Source: Clostridiaceae bacterium (lineage in GTDB: Bacteria > Bacillota > Clostridia > Acetivibrionales > DUMC01). From it: 8,869 bases of DNA. The first letter of the stretch is position 1, and each line of letters opens with the position of its first letter. The translations under genes and the position numbers were made by a program. Below, piece by piece: positions 6,836-8,869 of the stretch. The notes under the pieces are model-generated. The model was not told the origin of the DNA. It ran no database searches and saw only the letters and a program-made list of their open reading frames with translations. The stretch lies in assembly GCA_012512865.1 (NCBI GenBank), contig JAAZDH010000145.1, positions 1 through 8,869 of the forward strand, given 5' to 3'.

Positions 6836-7101
6836 ATTGATGCTATTAAACTCAATATAATTCTATTCAATTCTATTTACCCATACAGGCTTCTTCATTA
6901 ACAATCCCCGTAACATCATAACAGCAAAAATTTTACGGCATCTCTTATTTCAATACCAGTATCATGTTGCAACAACAGTTATTTTCCGGTACAGCTCTCT
7001 TAATACAACATCTTCCTGTAGATGCCACATAACTCTTTTTTTGCAATGCCGCATGTTTAGCATTTCAAATCACATTATACTACAACAGGATATATTGCTA
7101 A
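6825..7101. repeat. Separated 12-nt direct repeat ATATATTGCTAA
   Basis: Identical copies lie at 6825-6836 and 7090-7101, 265 nt apart. The first overlaps the 7-bp inverted repeat; the second overlaps the spacer and -35 region of the proposed purF promoter. That placement would suit an operator pair, but no known binding site was matched and AT-rich words recur by chance. Confidence 0.35.
7003..7030 (-). ncRNA. Leader hairpin upstream of purF, candidate ANTAR-type target
   Basis: Read on the minus strand, ATGTGGCATCT (7030-7020) pairs with AGATGTTGTAT (7013-7003) over 11 consecutive pairs: five Watson-Crick next to the loop, four G-U wobbles, then two more Watson-Crick. The hexaloop is ACAGGA, with A at position 1 and G at position 4, the features described for ANTAR-binding stem-loops. 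The wobble pairs become A-C mismatches on the plus strand, so the structure only makes sense in purF-sense RNA. A second hairpin with the same loop rule, ACTGGT at 6960-6955, has a stem of only four pairs, two of them wobbles. No clear terminator follows, so the ANTAR assignment is a hypothesis. Confidence 0.4.
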
Positions 7102-7102
7102 A
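7074..7102 (-). promoter_or_regulatory. Candidate purF-side promoter
   Basis: A perfect TATAAT reads on the minus strand at 7079-7074. At a 17-nt spacing the -35 is TTTAGC (7102-7097), a poor match. If used, the transcript would start near 7067 and include the 7003-7030 hairpin in a leader of about 380 nt. Other weak promoters nearer purF, for example TTGAGT at 6855-6850, cannot be excluded. Confidence 0.3.
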
Positions 7103-7183
7103 ATTAATATTTATAATACAAAGGATAAGTTATGCTTATAAGCATCATAAGAATAATCGAATCCCAAAAAACCCGGATTTCTA

Positions 7184-7213
7184 TTGCAAAGCACACGGTT
7201 AAAACAGTATAAT
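7184..7213 (+). promoter_or_regulatory. Probable SigA-type promoter of the ANTAR regulator gene
   Basis: TTGCAA (7184-7189) and a perfect TATAAT (7208-7213) are 18 nt apart. The transcript would start near 7220, giving a leader of about 107 nt. No AnnGnn hexaloop hairpin was found in that leader, so autoregulation through an ANTAR site is not supported. Confidence 0.55.
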
Positions 7214-7326
7214 AAAATGAAACGCAAGAAAGTGATAAATTCATAAATTGAACTTTCCATGGCCTTGCGGAAAAAGAAAGGAAATTTAAAGCAGCTTTAC
7301 GCTATGCAACCGAAGGGAAATCTTGT

Positions 7327-7914
7327 ATGGTGGGAGTTAGGATATGTCTTGCATTATGTCAAATTGAAGAGATGAGAAAAATAAAGCTGTTCCTGGCAAA
7401 TTACGGTTTTTCTGTCATTAGCGAATCCACCGACGGAAGTTCGGTCTTAAGACATATACGAACACTAAATCCCGATTTGATCGTAGTAGACAGTGAACTG
7501 CCGGGCATAAACGGAATAAGGATAGCAGAAATAGCGGAAGAAGATGATATTGCCCCGGTTATTGTAATAACAAATTCGACCAAGGATAGCTTGTGGATAG
7601 ACCTTGAACACCCAAGGGGCATTGTATTCCTGCAGCGGCCTATAACCAAGTCGGCGCTGCTCCAGACCATCCAGCTGTCCCTATTAAATTACCGCAGGAT
7701 AAAAGAACTCAAGGAAGAAGTGAAAAAGCTCAAGGAAACCCTGGAAGCGCGGAAATTAATTGAAGAAGCAAAGGGCATCCTGATGAAGAAGAACGACATA
7801 TCCGAGGGTGAAGCATACAGGTTGATGCAAAAGCAAAGCATGGACAGGGGAATACCCATGCGGGAGCTTGCAAATGCAATCATCCTGGCCAACCGGATGG
7901 AACTGCTGGATTAA
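7327..7914 (+). CDS. ANTAR-domain response regulator (putative RNA-binding antiterminator)
   Basis: This cytosolic 195-residue protein has a receiver-like domain (about 4-120), a charged helical linker (LKEEVKKLKETLEARK, about 128-143, likely coiled coil) and a C-terminal ANTAR domain (about 125-190). The ANTAR hallmark is clear: EEAKGILMKKNDISEGEAYRL, MDRG, MRELANAII. ANTAR proteins of the AmiR/NasR/EutV type bind tandem hexaloop hairpins in leader RNAs and prevent termination. The receiver keeps Asp55 (VVDSELPG) and Thr82, but the acidic pair expected after the first strand is missing (RICLALCQ) and the usual Lys-Pro is Arg104-Pro105, so classical phosphorylation is doubtful. No histidine kinase is in the window. 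The ATG has AAGGG at 9 nt. It is divergent from purF and convergent with nadE. Its RNA targets are not known from the sequence. Confidence 0.92.
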   Translation: MVGVRICLALCQIEEMRKIKLFLANYGFSVISESTDGSSVLRHIRTLNPDLIVVDSELPGINGIRIAEIAEEDDIAPVIVITNSTKDSLWIDLEHPRGIVFLQRPITKSALLQTIQLSLLNYRRIKELKEEVKKLKETLEARKLIEEAKGILMKKNDISEGEAYRLMQKQSMDRGIPMRELANAIILANRMELLD

Positions 7915-7931
7915 CCTTGAAAAGAAGCCAT

Positions 7932-8018
7932 TTAACCCGGTATTTGCAGCCAACGTTTACGGTCATGATTTACGACCCATAATTGCAGCATATATTTATG
8001 ACCCATATTTGTGGCCAG
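7932..8018. repeat. Degenerate 26-nt repeats between the ANTAR gene and nadE
   Basis: Three related words occur: TTTAACCCGGTATTTGCAGCCA (7932-7953), TTTACGACCCATAATTGCAGCA (7970-7991) and TTTATGACCCATATTTGTGGCCA (7996-8018), with a shortened TTTACGGTCATGA at 7957-7969. The last two are 26 nt apart. They fill the convergent gap, where no GC-rich hairpin plus U-run terminator is visible. Function unknown. Confidence 0.65.
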
Positions 8019-8043
8019 TAACCTTGTAAACATTCCAGTGTTG

Positions 8044-8826
8044 TTAAAAATCCGGTATCAAGGGCGCCCTGAGCTTGTGCCCGCAAGCCTGTTTTCTTTT
8101 CATCACTTCCCCGGCCACCCTTTCATCGCCTTTTCCCGTAAGAATGATTTCATCCAGTTGGGCGTATGTAAAGCCCAGCTCCCCTTCGTCAGTCTGGCCT
8201 TCCCACAAGCCAGCTGTAGGAGCCTTGTAAATTACCCGGGCATGTATTCCAAGGTGCCTTGTCAATTCCCGGACCTGTGTCTTTACCAGCCCGCCCAGGG
8301 GTAAAATATCAACCCCTCCGTCGCCATACTTGGTAAAATATCCAACCTCCAGCTCGCTCCTGTTGCCCGTCCCAGCAACAAGGTAATCATAAAGGTTGGC
8401 ATGGTAATACAGGACGATCATCCTCAGCCTGGGCTTTATATTACTTATGGCAAGTTTTTCGGCATTTTCAAGAAGAGCATGATTTGACCCCAATGCATCC
8501 ATTTCATGAGATTTCCTGCTTAAAAGCAATGCGGCCGTAATGCAATCAAAAGCTTCCTCGAGATGAATCTCCTTATAGCCGATTTTAAGGGAGTCAGCCA
8601 CAAGCCTTGCATCTTCCGTATCCTGCGGGTTGCCGTAACAGGGCATGTGAATCCCAAGGACATTGCCGGGCATTGCTTCCTTGCATAAAGCCGCAACAAC
8701 CGCCGAGTCAATTCCTCCGCTTATTCCTACCACGCACCCCCCTGCACATGCATCCTTTACCTGGAGGCGTATCCAGTTTACCAACCGGCTTTTTAAGTTT
8801 TCAAGTGCATCTACTGGAGTATACAT
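8044..8826 (-). CDS. nadE: NH3-dependent NAD+ synthetase
   Basis: NadE adenylates deamido-NAD+ with ATP and amidates it with ammonia, the last step of NAD+ synthesis. At 260 residues it is a complete ammonia-dependent form without the N-terminal glutaminase domain of the longer class. The PP-loop SGGIDSA lies at 36-42. Family motifs follow: NIKPRLRM (129-136), AGTGNRSELEVGYFTKYGDG (151-170, ATP/substrate site), DILPLGGLVKTQVREL (173-188) and PTAGLWEGQTDEGELGF (203-219). The ATG at 8826 has AGGTGG at 9 nt, and the N-terminus fits the family. It is convergent with the ANTAR gene. Only 43 nt upstream are in the window and no promoter is visible there, so it may belong to a transcript starting to the right. 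Confidence 0.96.
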   Translation of the reverse strand: MYTPVDALENLKSRLVNWIRLQVKDACAGGCVVGISGGIDSAVVAALCKEAMPGNVLGIHMPCYGNPQDTEDARLVADSLKIGYKEIHLEEAFDCITAALLLSRKSHEMDALGSNHALLENAEKLAISNIKPRLRMIVLYYHANLYDYLVAGTGNRSELEVGYFTKYGDGGVDILPLGGLVKTQVRELTRHLGIHARVIYKAPTAGLWEGQTDEGELGFTYAQLDEIILTGKGDERVAGEVMKRKQACGHKLRAPLIPDF

Positions 8827-8869
8827 CTTTTGCCACCACCTTTTATCAACCTTGCCATTCTCTTAAAAA

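Larger units (their letters stand above)
6686..7326. other. 641-nt divergent intergenic region between purF and the ANTAR gene
   Basis: This AT-rich stretch has no convincing gene; the open frames in it are short and lack ribosome sites or recognisable products. It contains the purF leader elements, a 7-bp inverted repeat, the word ATATATTGCTAA twice (6825-6836 and 7090-7101), a strong hairpin at 7003-7030 on the purF side, the palindrome TGTTGCAACA (6965-6974), and candidate promoters in both directions. Its length suggests long regulated leaders. No purine riboswitch or Bacillus-type PurR box was recognised. Confidence 0.7.

Noticed and set aside
6686..7070. Purine riboswitch or Bacillus-type PurR box in the purF leader.
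   Set aside because: No matching three-helix core or CCGAAC-type boxes were recognised on the purF strand.
7220..7326. ANTAR-type hexaloop hairpins in the regulator's own leader.
   Set aside because: Each AnnGnn word was checked and none is flanked by complementary arms.

Overview
The window looks like the chromosome of an anaerobic, Clostridia-type Firmicute. Evidence: a PurA variant of the kind I associate with clostridia, a PurF with a propeptide plus Fe-S cysteines, GatCAB (indirect Gln/Asn-tRNA synthesis), strong GGAGG ribosome sites, SigA-like promoters and AT-rich spacers. No mobile element, CRISPR array, tRNA or rRNA was seen. The lineage is inferred from protein style, not from a marker gene.

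Layout. 2-85 (+): tail of a gene entering from the left, probably a LysR-type regulator. 86-354: AT-rich spacer with a 26-nt-period repeat and the purA promoter. 355-1632 (+): purA. Convergent to it is a minus-strand cluster that reads, in transcription order, purF (6685-5273), gatC (5206-4904), gatA (4857-3364), gatB (3362-1689). 6686-7326: a 641-nt divergent intergenic region with promoters in both directions and an 11-bp hairpin on the purF side. 7327-7914 (+): an ANTAR-domain response regulator (RNA-binding antiterminator family). 7915-8043: convergent spacer with 26-nt repeats. 8044-8826 (-): nadE.

How the genes fit together. PurF makes the first committed purine intermediate from PRPP and glutamine. 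PurA commits IMP to AMP using aspartate. GatCAB amidates Glu-tRNA(Gln) and/or Asp-tRNA(Asn) with glutamine. NadE amidates deamido-NAD+ with ammonia. Most of the window therefore concerns moving amide or amino nitrogen, and ANTAR regulators often control nitrogen genes by transcription antitermination.

Most interesting points. (1) The purF upstream region, divergent from the ANTAR gene, encodes an 11-bp hairpin whose hexaloop has A at position 1 and G at position 4, as in ANTAR target RNAs; its 3' arm can instead pair with a downstream segment. A link between an ANTAR protein and purF-gatCAB is a hypothesis only. (2) GatB has a 72-residue N-terminal extension ending in four in-frame heptapeptide repeats. 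(3) GatA has Tyr in place of the very conserved Asp of its GSDTGGSIR motif. (4) Most gene junctions carry a short degenerate direct repeat, as if junctions grow by small tandem duplications. (5) The regulator's receiver domain lacks the acidic pair and the conserved lysine.
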